Origin: Falciphora oryzae
Taxonomy: Eukaryota > Ascomycota > Sordariomycetes > Magnaporthales > Magnaporthaceae
Direction of reading: 5' to 3'
Assembly: GCA_000733355.1 (NCBI GenBank)
Contig: JNVV01000001.1
Coordinates: forward strand, 4,427,950 to 4,491,949
Length of the DNA stretch: 64,000 bases
Shown here: positions 44,103-56,735 of the stretch, in pieces
Position numbering within the stretch: position 1 is the first letter of the stretch
How the letters are laid out: each line of letters opens with the position of its first letter
The notes under the pieces: generated by a model
What the model was told of the DNA's origin: nothing
What the model saw: only the letters and a program-made list of their open reading frames with translations
The model's database searches: none
Position numbers and translations under genes: made by a program

Positions 44103-47100
44103 GTCGAGGGGAAAGCGGTACGCAGAATCTATTCCTGAAGCGAGCGTTGACAAGATTGTTGCCGGGAGCCCTTTTATCGAGGTGGAATCAACGGTAGTGC
44201 TCGGGGCAGAGGTCGAAAACCAGCCAGGACCAGTGAAACACATCACGATGCTTGCCAGCGACAACCAAGGAGCACAAAACCTCGGAGAGGGGAATCTGAT
44301 GGAGAAGTTTGCTTCAGGAGGGCTTCAGGCATCCACTTTTCGGTCCACGAGCAAATTTGTATCCTTACACCCTGTTCCACGATACGAAAGCCAGCAGCAA
44401 ATCGGATCTCCGATTGCTGCTGCTCTTGCGCCGATTCTCAAGCAGCAAGTCACATCAACGAATAACTCAGGATTTCGAGGAGCACGAAGAGCTGACGTGA
44501 GTGCGCCTCGCGAAGCCCGCCGTATCACCCTAACGGAATTCGACATCGTTTTATTCAACGGATACGCCTTGTACGATGCAAAGGATCACTAGGATGTCAA
44601 GGGTTGATGCCGTGCCACCACACGTCCGAAAGGTCACAGAAGCCTCCTAGGCTGAGACACCAAAAGAGGAGCCACGTCGGGAGGCGCTCGCTGTTCCGGT
44701 GGCCAGGGGCACGTCGTTTCCGCCATGGCGGCGGCGAGGCAAGTCGAGATGGCCCTAAGCCAAGTAAAACACGTAGCTTCCCGGTTTCCTGTCATCGCCG
44801 GGCATCAGATATCGTCACTGGAGCCTCCGGGAAGCCTCGCAGGACGCTCTGACGGGCGCGGCGGGGAGGGGGCAGTTCCAGCCACTGGCTTCGCCGCCCC
44901 CCAAAAGACCCCAGCCTCGACGCCATCGATGTTGTGGTAGGTGAACGCCGTAACACAGCAATCCCACAGTAGCGTATGTCAGCCGTGCTACTCTAGAAGT
45001 GCAGAATCTGCATCCTCGGTGTAGACCCAAATGGGCCTGCAAGGGCACGAACGTCCGGCAGATGCTCATGACAGACGGTCCCCCGAGTGCCTAGCCATAC
45101 GGCTTGCCGTCGCGGAGGCTCCAGCCCGACGACCCGGGCCCGGCCGCGCCGGCAGCGCCAGACCAGTGTGCGGCAGGGTGGGCGGGAGGCGGAAGGCTGT
45201 GGTGGCTGGAGGTGGCTGTCTACCTATGGAGTGCAAGTGGTGTGGCGCGACGACTGAGGGCGGCTGGGAAACTCCAAGATTGAGGTCAATGAACCTACCC
45301 AAAACGGCAACCGCAGCTTCAAATCCCGCATTTCCGAGCTCACCCGCCGTCACATTTCATGCACGCATGATACATAGCTACTGCATGTGCACCGCAGGCC
45401 CAGCTGCAGCCTGGTCACTTCGAAAATTGGGATGAACTATCTGTTCCCCTTTCCCAGGGCTCGTCCTCAATCAGACCAGACCCTCCGGCTCCGAAGGTCG
45501 CATCGGGACCTGGACGTTCCCAAGGTTGCAAACAACCCAATGACGCGGGGATGCGCGCTTTCTACATGGGAAGAGACACTAATGTCGCAGCCTATCAACG
45601 CCATGTTGCAGACGGAGAGGGCGCAGTCGGCTCCGGACGCGGCGGCCCAACGGTCGCTTCGTCTCGGGATCGGGGTCGGACACAGCCGATCGCCTAGCTC
45701 TCCTCGCTTCACTCATGGCAATACATCGCATTAGCACCATCACCCTAAAAAGACGGCTGGCATGTTTGTCCAGATCTCATAGAAGGAAATGCAGACAACC
45801 CAAGATGGGGGGCGGGGTTTGCTTTCCTGGGTCACCACTTCGTCGGCCTTTGCCGTTGGTGGAAGAGGAGCGTCTTCATCCATATTTCCCAAAATGGCCA
45901 AACGCGGGTGGGAGAGAGCCAAACTGCGCTGGCCATGACAAAAATGGCTTGCATGCCCGCCCGCCCTCGACAGCCCACTTGTGGACGAACTCTCTTTTTC
46001 GTTGTGCAGCCCACATCCCGCCCCTCCATTGCGCCGTCACCACAGAACAGAACACACATCGCCGCCATCTCGGTTCTCTGTCGTTCTTTCTCCCAGGTCC
46101 GCTACCGGATGCAGCATGGTCTGGCCGCTGCCTACTGGTGGAACTGCGTCGAGCGCCTTCGCCATCCCGCCTTTGTCTTGTTGCTCTCCCACTTTCTCTG
46201 CTACGCTTCGGGATGCTACTGCTACCCCTTGGCTTTGCATCGCGGGAGCTGCTGAAAGAGACATTGAAAATAAGATGCAAGACGCAACAAACAGGGGTGA
46301 AAACACCTCGCAGATGACCTCGATGTACCCTCTGTTGGTCGCGTACTGTGTTCATTCCTGGACGTGGGAGCTCTGGAGAACCTCCACAAGACCCGCCATC
46401 ACGGTCAGTCTTCGGCCCTACCCATCGCATCCTGCCCGCCCGCTCTTGTCACGCCAGGGCCGCGTGAGAAGAAGGAGGCATTCACGGCAACCGTGGCCAA
46501 TGCTTCCTCCACTGAGAACTCCACGGACCCCCAAGGCCGTTTCTCCCCGTGGTGCACCCAGCCGAAAGGAAAAAGACATAATGGCACATTACACCCACCG
46601 AGAGTGCCCTTGCCGCATCTTTGGAGTGCTACAGATGGCCACCCGCCTTTTTCCTTTCCAGTCGACAATAGCTTCAAAGCTTGGCCGACTTGTTGATCCT
46701 GTCGGTCCGAGGGAACCCATTTTGTTACATCCCGAGCCGCGTGCCATCTCGACTGCAGGCCATTCACCACCGCCTCGTCTCTTTTCCATCATAGTCATGC
46801 CGCTGCCACATCTGCGAGGACCGAGGACCGTTGCTACCTGAATCTGGAACCCGGTCCGAAAGCTTGCCCTTCGCGATTCTCTCCTTTTAAAAAGAGTGGC
46901 TGTTAGTGCAAGCTAGCCCTTTCCAGATCCATGACTAGAGGTGCGGCGCGGCGTGCGCTCCTCTTGACCTGTCCGGCCGGGAAGTTCTAGCCTTCCGAGC
47001 AAGCAGCGAGCGGCGCCTCGCGCACAGGCTGTCAGGCACTGCAAGCCACCAGGCGTTGAGGTGCTTGCGTTTGAGGCACTCTCGCAGGACCAAACCATGT

Positions 47101-50100
47101 AGATGCCTCCACATGCGCTGGTGACATAGTAGACTCTACCAGAAGATACCTTGCGAGGGTTGCGACTTGAGATTGGTCTGGTTCCTACTGTGGCTACGGA
47201 CTATGAAAGGTCTAATTAGATACATCCACTGAGCAACCCAGCGAAAGTGCAAAGATATGCGTGGTCGAGCAGCATCCCTTTGCTATCTTGTAGAAAGAGG
47301 ACCGAAGACTCGATCAAGAGACGCACCAAGACGGTGTCCCTAGCCAAGAAGGGAACTACAGAGACGGAGACTGCAAACACCCAAAGTAATCCTAACAATA
47401 TACGCGCGTGTATGCACAACGGGAGCTGGCGCTACGTCCTGATCACACGAAGGTCTTCCGCCTCGCAGAAAGCCATGCATTGCCGCGCAGCCTAGACGGT
47501 GCAAGCAAGTGGCAAACGCCACAGCCTTCTCCGAAGAAAACTCGTTCGGGGAGTCGGCGGCGGTTGGAGGGCCGGCTGTTTGGACGGAGTCAGACGCCCG
47601 CTCGATCCGCGGGCGAGGCGGGAAAGATAAAGGGAAAGGGGAAAGTTTCGAAACCAATAGAGAAACAAACGCTGGAGCGACTTCCCCGATTGGCTCAGAA
47701 GCAGGTATCAAGGGAGAGGAATGCCGATCGCGCCTCTCCGATTCCGTTAGCTTCCGTTCGCATAATTCCCGATATTGGATCTCGCCCGGGCACCCGGCTG
47801 CGGCGCGGCCGAAGGCCATATCTGGGTAGGTAGATATTTACTAGACAAGTCTTCACCCCTGCTGTATCGTTTTTCTTCGGCCCAGCCTCTTACGGTCACG
47901 CGGTTACCTGATACCGCACAACATCTCTGCTCCCGCATCCAGGACAGCCCGACGACCACTGAACTCGCATGCGGGGGGAAAGGGCTGGGACAAAAGAAAA
48001 AAAAAAAAAAAAAAGCACACGGAGAGTCCGCAAGCTCGTGATCGGGGTTAGATAGACTTGAGCCGGCCGGATGCGGTGTGTGGCTCGCGGTTGGGTGTGT
48101 GGGTGATGGTGCGTTTTGCCTGTAACACATCCCGCGTCCCCCTCGGCGCCAAACGGTTCCCGTTGACAGCGAGGGGGTGTCCCCCGGGTCAAGGCCGGTG
48201 ACATGCAGGACATGTATCTTTGACAGAAGACCAGGCTGTCGCAGCACAGTGCCTCCATCACTCGCTCTGATTCGACGCCTGTCGTTGTCCAAGGAGGGCG
48301 AGCACACATGCCTCCGCACGGGGCCTAGACCAGTAGCAACAATTTATCTCGCTTTGCCAGGTCTGGACTGCCTGTATTGACTTGAGCACCTAGGTTGCTT
48401 CGCTGTCCGAGCCCCTTTGTGGGAGATCTTACTGTTGAGGACACTAGGATCTTGAGGAAGGCCCGGGAAACAAGCGGCCTTGCAAGCTCCTAGAAGACTG
48501 GGCCGTTGTACAGGGGCCTGCCGGGAGAGCGATAATGCAGGTGTAGATCTAAGCGACAGCGTCATAGTAGGCACTCCAAATTAGATAAGACGCTGTAGGC
48601 AAATACATCGGAAGAGCCAGGTCTTGCCTGAGCTTTCGAGGCTGAAACGACGGATGAGAACGGATAGGATGCTGGCGCGCGCACGAAAGACGGGGCTGAA
48701 ATGGCACGTGTTAGTTGGTTAGCAGGCTTTATCTCATGCATCTAGAATTACTGTGCTAACTTGGGGTTTAGGCCACTGACAAGCTTCACCCTTTCTCTCC
48801 AGTTGGCTGCCACAGGTGCCAGCCCGTGTGAGCCAGTGTCAAAAAACTTGTCAACCGCTGTTGCAAAAGACGGGTTGGCCACAAAAAAAAAAAAGGGGAT
48901 GCACATGTCGTTTCGTCCAAGCTACAGTAAGAACAGTTGATTCGTCCAGTACCTTCAATTCTCCTGTCTCGCATCTGCTTGGCGGGTGCAGGTCCGCGCG
49001 CGACTGGCCGTCGCCTTTACTCCGTGCGGTGCTGGTTCTTCCTTCCTTCGGGACACCACAGCCACGTGCGTGCACTGCATTTCTGCTTCTGCGACCGTTT
49101 CTGGTTGCAAGACACATTCGGCTTGGATCGCCCCCTGAGCGACACGACACTTTGGATTTTTCGCGTCTGACTGGATATCGGATCTGCGCGGCATGCAGAC
49201 TCGGAAACGTCTCGGCTTGACTTGTGCTGCTCCAATTGAACCCCCCTCTTGACAATAGCAAGGCCGTGATAGGATGTGCGAGGCTGATGACCAGGGCTCA
49301 CTCAGTGTACACAGTACAGTAAAAACCCCACAGCGATCGGCCTCCCTTGCCAGAGTACTTGGGCAGTTCTGTCTCCCTAGTGGACGAGTACCTTCGCAAC
49401 CCAAGTGTCAGGATCGGGCACATTGGGCTAGTGGATTGAGGGGAAGCAGATCTGGCGCTTGACTGGCCGGCCGCATCTGTTTTTTTTTTTTTTTTTTGCG
49501 GCGATGTGGTGGGCAAAGAGTCGGTCGGTCACATCGCTTTGCCCCTAGCGCGAGCGAGGTTTAAAAAAAAGGGGAGTCGTCCGTTGCAGCGTCGCAATCT
49601 CTCATTTCCGGTCGGTCGGTAGGGGCCAGAAGCGGACGGACGGTGTGGTGTGGTGCGCGGTGTGCATACGAAATGTGGCCCCTGCAAAAGATTGATGCAA
49701 CCCTCCCGATTGCATTCCGCAATGGCGATATGCCGCGGGGTCGTTCTATATTGGAACATGTTCCGCGGCGGCTCTTTTTGCCTTTGCGGTGTAAGATGGT
49801 AATATGTGCCTGGCATCGCACATTATTGTACTTTGGTCGAATCCTACCACCTTAACCCGCCAAACCACGGCGAACTGCGCCCGCGCCGTGCGTACCTTGG
49901 GTACGGCAAAGTGCTTGCATGGATCGCGAACCGGCTGTGATGATTCCGTGGGAATTGCCCGGCCGGGGCAAACACTCCCGGGCTGACATGGGTTGTCAAA
50001 GCCTGCCCGTCGACGGATGGCATTCGTGCTGTGTACTCCTCCACATCGCGCACGCGCAGTGCAAGTACAGTAAGGGGAAGGCGCCCAAGACACATCGACG

Positions 50101-53100
50101 GCCCCAGCCCTTGGAACTTTGGGTACTTGCCGTGCTGCCGACAGAAATGACGGCATCAAAATTCAAAACGGCAGTTTGTTTCCACCCTTTTCTAATGACG
50201 ACGGACCGGTCATTCTGCCTCGACAGCGGCGACTTGGTAAATAAGGCTGCACAAATGGAGCTGAGCTCACGACGGTGGGGCCGTGATGGATGAATGGGGA
50301 CCTGTTATCAAAGATGCAAGAGAAGGGAGACAAGGGACCCCAGAGGACGGCGGGCATTTGACAGCTTGGATTCAACGCGGGACCTGCAGGACATGGATCT
50401 GACTGACATGCCCAAAAAGAAAGAGAGGCACGCTCACCTAAATTTAAATGAGAGTTGGTTTGGTGGGGATCAAGTCGATCGGCCTCTCGTTTTTTGTTAG
50501 GTCATCGTAAGAGGAAACCTACTGACCAGTTGCTGCGGGTATTCTCTGGCCCACCCTCCAAGCAAAACAAAAAGAGGGCATGTTTGCCCCTGACAGGGGG
50601 CCCTCAGCCCCGTGCCATAAGGTGGTGTGTGTGCAGCTTGCGGCTTGCAGGCATCGCGATATTCCTATGTCCGCCTCCTTAGACGAGGCGCATTCTCTTT
50701 CCGGTCGCCCGGTCAGGGACTCGGGATTGCGCAGCAGCGGCTGCAATTCGCAATCTTGGAGCAAACACAATTCTTCACCGCTCAGCAAAATCAACCAGGG
50801 AGACAATTGATGACGATAGAAGCTCCCAAGATGTGCGTGCAGGCGTGATGGAGATGCAGAGGCTAATGAGGAGCGACGTCTTGGCGCGGGCGATCGCCCG
50901 TCGCGGTTCCTGCATGCAAATTGACGATTCGCTGCGACCTGATTGAGACCAGCACAGCACGACCTTCTTGCCCTCCAATCCTCCTCCACCACCCCGCAAT
51001 TCTTCAGCAATCCGTGCCGTTCGTTTCGTTCCCTCTTGGGCTTGGGGGCACAGAACACGACGCTACGCCATAGGCGGCTAAGGTCACTTCCGCCTGTGTC
51101 TGTTCGCGCTGTGCGGAGATACTGAGTCGGTAGCCTCTTCTTGACATGCGTCACCAGTTCAGATGGCACGAATTTCCGTGCAGAGTAAAAGAAGGATTGC
51201 ATGGGGCGGCGGCCACGGGCAATGCCGGATTGCTTGTCCTGCAGCGCACGCAGTAACCCCATAAACCAGAGCGAGAATGCCAGCTCAACGATTGGCACAT
51301 CAGCCGCTCGCATCGGGACGGGAAAGAACGGATCCATCCCCAGCATGCAAAAAAGATCAGACGGGCAGGAGGACCCAAGAAGAAAAGACACCAGTCATTC
51401 GACGTGTGCTCGGCAGCGTTTTCCGACAATGAGGTGGAGATGTTTGTTCCATGGGGGGCTCCGGGGGGTTCCATATTTCTTGAGACAGTTTGTTTTGACC
51501 AAACGCGGCGCGCCCGCCTTGCCTTTGCCCACGGTGTTATTGAAACGTGGAGAAGAAATGTCTTGTTTGGCGTTTTGGGGACCCTCCACCACCAAGAGTT
51601 TTTGTTTCGCGTTTCGGATTCTTCTGTTTCCCTCTCTTCTCGCTTGTCGATTTCGCCTCTCTGTCCCTTGCCTTGTCGTGTCTCCATTCCTTCCAACGGA
51701 CGACCCGTCCACAACCCACTCGCCATGTTCCCTTCTGGGCCCTTGCCCATGTCGAGATTCGTTTGGCGAGATGGAAGTCCCAAGAGCTGAAAGAGAGATG
51801 TACCTTCGAACCCGGACGCGTCAAGCTCGCACAGTTTGGACTTCAAGGTCACAGGAGAACAGCCCCTTGCCGACTTGTTTCCCAAAATGTTGGCATCTCG
51901 TCCGTGCCCGGCACACTTGTCGTCTCGATGCACACCCATCGTCCTATATTTACTCACAGGAGCCCACGAAGGTACCACCTCGCCCCAAGACAAGCGAGAG
52001 AAGCCAGGCGTCCAATTGCTTGAGGTATTCTTGGCCCTTATCCGTCGAGTTCACGGACGAGGCCGCAGCCTTCTACCCCGAGCTTTCTTCCTCTTGGGTC
52101 GATTGAGCAAATGAGTCGCGCTGTTTGTTTTGTTTGAAGAGTGCGGGCGGATGGCATGTCGCGAACTCTCTTCGTTGTTTTGATTTCTCCTTGCTCATTT
52201 ACGGGATTGTCGAAGGAGCGAGCTTTGGCAGGCACTTTCCTTTCCGCCCGTGTCTCTCTCTCCTCCCATCCGGACTTTCTGGCTCGTGGCCGCGTCTTTG
52301 AAAGGACCCTTCGACCTCCCGCGTCCATGTTTCATCAAACAAATCGGAGAATAAAGCTCTAGCGCTTGCTCAAGAAAATGAAGGGAAGAAAGCAGGGGAC
52401 CTAGCAGAATGCGGCTGTCCCAAAAATCCTCAAGGGTCCAAGCTCCCCATCCCGCGTTCCGCAACCCATGCTCAAACAGCTCTTCCCGGAGCAATGATGC
52501 TTGCTTCTTTTTTGCTGGAGATTCAATCCAAAGACGTCAGCACAAACGTCAAATTTCACACACAACTCCCACCTGTCTGTCCCTGGATGCGTGCGTGGCA
52601 GATGGGGGCGAATTTTCCTTCCATTCTTTTCTCCCTTGTTCGATTGGAGCTTCCTCTCTTCGATGTGATCGTACCATGGATTGCATCTGCCGCAGGCGAG
52701 GTCACACGCGTGCAGATTGCATCGATGTCCTGTCCTGCGTGTGGTTGTCTGCACGTTTCTGGATTTGGGGGAGCCACCTTTTTGACCTTGTGTGACATGC
52801 CAGGATACCCCCACCGCCACGCATCAAAACCATCCAACCAGGACCTCGCCGCAATGACGAAATGCGATAGGTTCTGGAGCCTGGTTTTGTTTCTGCTGTC
52901 TCGCCATGCGGAAAGAGGCGTCCAGAATATGGGATGAAATGGGCCGAGAATGCGATTCGAGAAGGACGCAATGCAGAACCGAATACAGTAACTCTAAATT
53001 GTACTGTGCGTCAAACGTTTACTCGATATTTCCCGGTTCGGCTGTGTCCTCCGTGCCTCCATCCTCTGTGGTAAAAATGGACGTTTCGTGAGGAGGGGTC

Positions 53101-54241
53101 GTTTGTCTGCTCGGGGGGTCCGGGCTGTTGGAATCAATCACACCCGACTGCTGTAGTCAGCAAGAGGGCAGCTTCCTGTGCTTGTCATGACTTGACACTT
53201 GCATCATCGGCAGGCCCCGACTGGCTGGCCGCAACTGCCAGTAAGCAAGAAGCCGACGGGACGATCCTAAGCAGAAAACGTCATTTGCTCGTGAAAGCCA
53301 ATTAGGATCATTCAAGATCACATCGAAGCATTTTTGCCCAGGTCAAATTTTGTGAAAAGATGCAATAGATTTCCATTTTGCGGTATTTGGTATCATAATC
53401 CTCGTGACCAAGCCAGCGAGACAAGAAACAAAAAGAGTAAGGCGAACGAAAAATGGACCTTTCCATCCACCAAGTGTGCCAGTCTGTGCGTCCCTCTCTC
53501 GAACGGTGTCCACCGAAGAAGAGACAAGAGACCCCTGATTGGTACCTTGGTAACCCCACTGGCATCTGCGGGTGGCCATCACACTCTGCAGGCGAGACCC
53601 GACTGCAACCAAAGACAGGTAACAGGCCCAGACAAGTAAAACAAGAAAACCTGAGCCAGAAAAAAGAACGCCCCGACCGGCCCAGATCATCCGTGGGCGC
53701 GGTCTGTTGTGAACATTGTGAACAGAAAAAAAAAAATGAAGTCATGAAAAACAATGAAACCCCACCGATGTGTTTTTTCCTTGCCCATAAAACCGTTTTG
53801 CGCCGGAAATTCGTGGAGTAAACAAAAACGAGTGTGTGTCGTCGACGTATTAGGTCCCATAAGTCCAGAACGCCATATTTCCCCAGTGTGTATAAGTTGC
53901 GTGTGTGCAGAAACAAAAGAGAGAGATCCAGAACGCCTGATGCTAAGACAGAAGAATGAATGTGGTCCAAGTAGGAAAAGACAAAAAATAAGGCCAAGCC
54001 GAGTGTGGGCCTTCGTCCGGAGATGGCCCAGCTCCACCTCGAGGCAAAGCGGGATTGGAGATGGAGCCCACGTGTTGGGGTCCCCGAGTCGTGAAGCGAT
54101 CCCAGGACGAAAAAAGATCGCTTCGTTGAGAAAAAAGTCGGGAGGGGGGATATACCACCACAAAATGTTTCGAGGTAGGCGAGAGGTGGTAGCGGGGCGC
54201 GGTCGGATAATCGACTGTCGCGGCTTTTTTGGTGTTGTGTG

Positions 54242-54276
<35 letters not shown>

Positions 54277-54405
54277 TGCGTGCAAAGACGCGGCCTCCTG
54301 TCTCACCGCTCCTTGTGTGTGCACCAAGTGGTTGCAGCCGATCTGCAAAATCCCCACCATCCGTGCAGAAGTATTGGCCCCCTTTGGTGGTTTCGCCTCG
54401 ACGGT
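44103..54405. other. ~10.3-kb region without a convincing gene
   Basis: Frames here are open by composition rather than by coding bias: long ones overlap each other on both strands (for example 50.5-52.1 kb and 53.3-54.4 kb) and their translations are Cys/Trp/His/Arg-rich without any family motif. The sequence alternates pyrimidine-rich and purine-rich tracts with A/T homopolymers (47998-48015, 49481-49497) and a (TG)n run at 54246-54273. It may contain long leaders or non-coding transcripts; no tRNA, rRNA or transposon was recognised. Confidence 0.5.
54246..54273. repeat. (TG)14 microsatellite
   Basis: Fourteen TG dinucleotides, about 130 bp beyond the stop codon of the Ser-rich gene. Confidence 0.95.
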
Positions 54406-56019
54406 TTACAGAATCTTGTTGGCGAGCTTCATGCTCCGCCGGCGCACGTTGAGGGTGCTCCACCTGTTGGTGTTTGACCCGGCCACCTTCTTCTCGACCG
54501 GGGTCGGCGACGGCGTCGACGTCGACGTCGACCGCAGCGAGTCGCGGCGCTCGGGCCGCTGCAGCGACGCGGACACGGACGAGACGGCGGTGCGCGGGCG
54601 CCGCTGCTGGTGCTCGGGCGTGGCGGGGCCGATCTCGACGGAGGGTCCGTACTCGCTCACCGCGTCGTCGATGGGCGGCATTGGCGACGAGAGCACGTAG
54701 CCGTCCCGGAGCGCAGACGTGGGCATAGAGACGCCGATCAGCGACTGCCGGCTGCGCTTGCGGTTCAGCGTGTTGCTGAAGGAGCGCGAGAACTCCTTGA
54801 ACATGGCCGTGGGCGTCTTGGGGGTCTTGGGCGTGATCGCAACGGGCCCGGCGGGCAGGGTGGTCGGCGACGCGTCGGACACCGCGCTCAGGGGCGAGAC
54901 GACGGACAGCGACGACTTGCGGGCGGGCGAGGCGTTGAGCGAGTAGGTGCTGCCGTTGGCGTAGGGGTCGATGCTCAGGAACGGCGGGGGCTGCTGCTTG
55001 CTCAGCATCGCGGTGAGCATGGCGTTGCTGCTCTGCCGCCTGTTCAGATTGACCTTGTCGGCGGCCGAGCGGCTGGGCACGGACGAGGCCGACGAGGCCG
55101 ACATGCGGCGCGAGAAGGAGAGGTTGCTGGTGCTGCTGTTGTTGCTGGGCAGGCTGCCCGTCCTCGTCGACAGCGGGGCGTTGTAGTGCGACTCGTCCTC
55201 GTCGGTGGTGGGAGTGGCCGACTCGGCCCTGCTGCTCTCCGAGGTCATCACTGAAGAGGCAGAGGAAGCGAGGTCGTGTGTGCTCTCCGTAGCAGGAGCG
55301 GTGGGTGTGGGTGTGATGTTGGTTTCTGAAGTGGATGTGGATCGTTTGCTACAGCTCGACAGCTCAATGATGGCGGGCTTTCCGGAAAACACCACGGCAA
55401 CGGCACGAGCAGTTATCTCGTGGCTCCTCCGCGGCTGCACTACTGCTGGTGACGAGGCTGAGGATGAAGTGGGAGAAACAGCAAGCTTCCCCTCACACAC
55501 CTCAACGCCCTCCTCGGACGGGTCGACCTCGCTGCTGCTCTCCCAGTCGTAGTCGGAGAAGTCATCGGCCGAGGAGGAGGCGTCCTCCTCCGATGAGAGG
55601 TAGATGTCGTGGGGGGTGGCAGCCTCGCGGTGCGCATCGAGCTTCATCATCATGCCGTCCAGCATCCTGGACCTACGGGCGTTCTTGGTGGGGAGTGGTG
55701 GTGCGGGCGGCGAGGCGGGTGCTGTTGAAGATACGTCGCTGGCCGACGTCTCGAACATCATCGGCCTCGACTCCTGCAGTGCTGCGGCCGCCATGTTGCT
55801 CTTGGTCACTGGTTGCTGTCTGTGCTCCTCCAGGGCCTGGTAGAACTCCTCGTATATCACGTCGTCGAACGAGTCCTGGCGGTGGTGCGTCTGGCTCGTC
55901 GTGGGGTGGGCGGCGGCGGGAGACGCAGTATAAGTGCTGCTGCTGCTGCTGCCGTCCTGTGCCGGGCTGGAATGGATCTGGTCCCTCGTCGGAGCGTAGG
56001 GCGGCTCTATCAAAGACAT
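54406..56019 (-). CDS. Ser-rich, largely disordered fungal protein, unknown function
   Basis: A single exon from ATG 56019 (MSLIEPPYAPTRDQ) encodes 537 residues. It is Ser/Thr/Pro-rich with acidic patches, short conserved-looking islands (DSFDDVIYEEFYQALEEHR near the start, ARRSRMLDGMMMKLDAHREA, VFSGKPAIIELSSCSKR) and a basic C-terminus NRWSTLNVRRRSMKLANKIL. Many RxxS-type sites suggest a phosphoprotein. Third-position GC bias supports coding. No domain is recognised; a regulatory or cell-polarity role would be a guess. The gene stands alone, with no neighbour within 8-10 kb in this window, and is flanked by TG/CA microsatellites on both sides. Confidence 0.82.
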   Translation of the reverse strand: MSLIEPPYAPTRDQIHSSPAQDGSSSSSTYTASPAAAHPTTSQTHHRQDSFDDVIYEEFYQALEEHRQQPVTKSNMAAAALQESRPMMFETSASDVSSTAPASPPAPPLPTKNARRSRMLDGMMMKLDAHREAATPHDIYLSSEEDASSSADDFSDYDWESSSEVDPSEEGVEVCEGKLAVSPTSSSASSPAVVQPRRSHEITARAVAVVFSGKPAIIELSSCSKRSTSTSETNITPTPTAPATESTHDLASSASSVMTSESSRAESATPTTDEDESHYNAPLSTRTGSLPSNNSSTSNLSFSRRMSASSASSVPSRSAADKVNLNRRQSSNAMLTAMLSKQQPPPFLSIDPYANGSTYSLNASPARKSSLSVVSPLSAVSDASPTTLPAGPVAITPKTPKTPTAMFKEFSRSFSNTLNRKRSRQSLIGVSMPTSALRDGYVLSSPMPPIDDAVSEYGPSVEIGPATPEHQQRRPRTAVSSVSASLQRPERRDSLRSTSTSTPSPTPVEKKVAGSNTNRWSTLNVRRRSMKLANKIL

Positions 56020-56700
56020 GGTCAAGCAATGGAAGCGGGAGGTGTCAAGAGGTCCGTTCTCTGGAGGGAGACCGGCGGGTAGATCAAGGTTTCTTGGGCT
56101 GCGCTTGAGTCCCCTGGATGCACTCGTCTTAGTTGGGATCTGCGCGGGTTGGCAGCCTGTGGGTATGAAATGATCAAGGGAAGACTAGCGTCTAGGCTAG
56201 GCGAGCTTGTAGCTAGCAAGGAGAATGAGATTGAGTACTTTGAAGAAAAACGCTGCGATCCATGGCTCCAACACTCGGCGGGCAAGCTGATAATAAAAAG
56301 GAGAGCGAGCCAAAGAGGCAGAGCCGGCGCGCCGGCCATGCCCCTGCCCCCATGACCACACCCCTGCTGGCTCCTGTTCTTGGGTGTGGGTAGGGGTAGG
56401 GGCAGGGGGGAAGCAAGAAGCCCCATGGAGCCATGATGCCTGGCCTCCCTTGTATCCATGCACCTCAATGGAGGGGACTCGTGTTGCCGGGGTGGGGATA
56501 GGTCGGCCGCCAGGGGGGTGCGAGGGTGCAGCAGCAGGTACCGGCGTACCCAGGTACCGACGTCGCCCAAGTACTCCGTGCGATCGGACGCGACGCAGAC
56601 TGTGTGCGACTCTCACTGTGTCGCGTCCATCGCAAGCTGGAAACTCGACCCAGCGGCCAGACCACACAGCCTGAAGGAGGAGGACTGGGGAGTGAGAGCC

Positions 56701-56735
<35 letters not shown>

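Noticed and set aside
44050..44592. 180-codon plus-strand frame
   Set aside because: It overlaps the first exon of the kelch gene in antisense, has no motif and is within the length expected by chance.
45981..46841. 286-codon plus-strand frame
   Set aside because: It begins at GTG, has random-like composition and no coding bias.
50519..52106. Three overlapping frames of 280-301 codons
   Set aside because: They overlap on both strands, are Cys/Arg/Trp-rich and show no motif or splice structure; kept only as a composition anomaly.
53308..54360. 350-codon minus-strand open frame with a His-Thr run
   Set aside because: The His-Thr run is the (TG)n microsatellite, other frames on both strands are also open, third-position bias is absent and no domain is recognisable.
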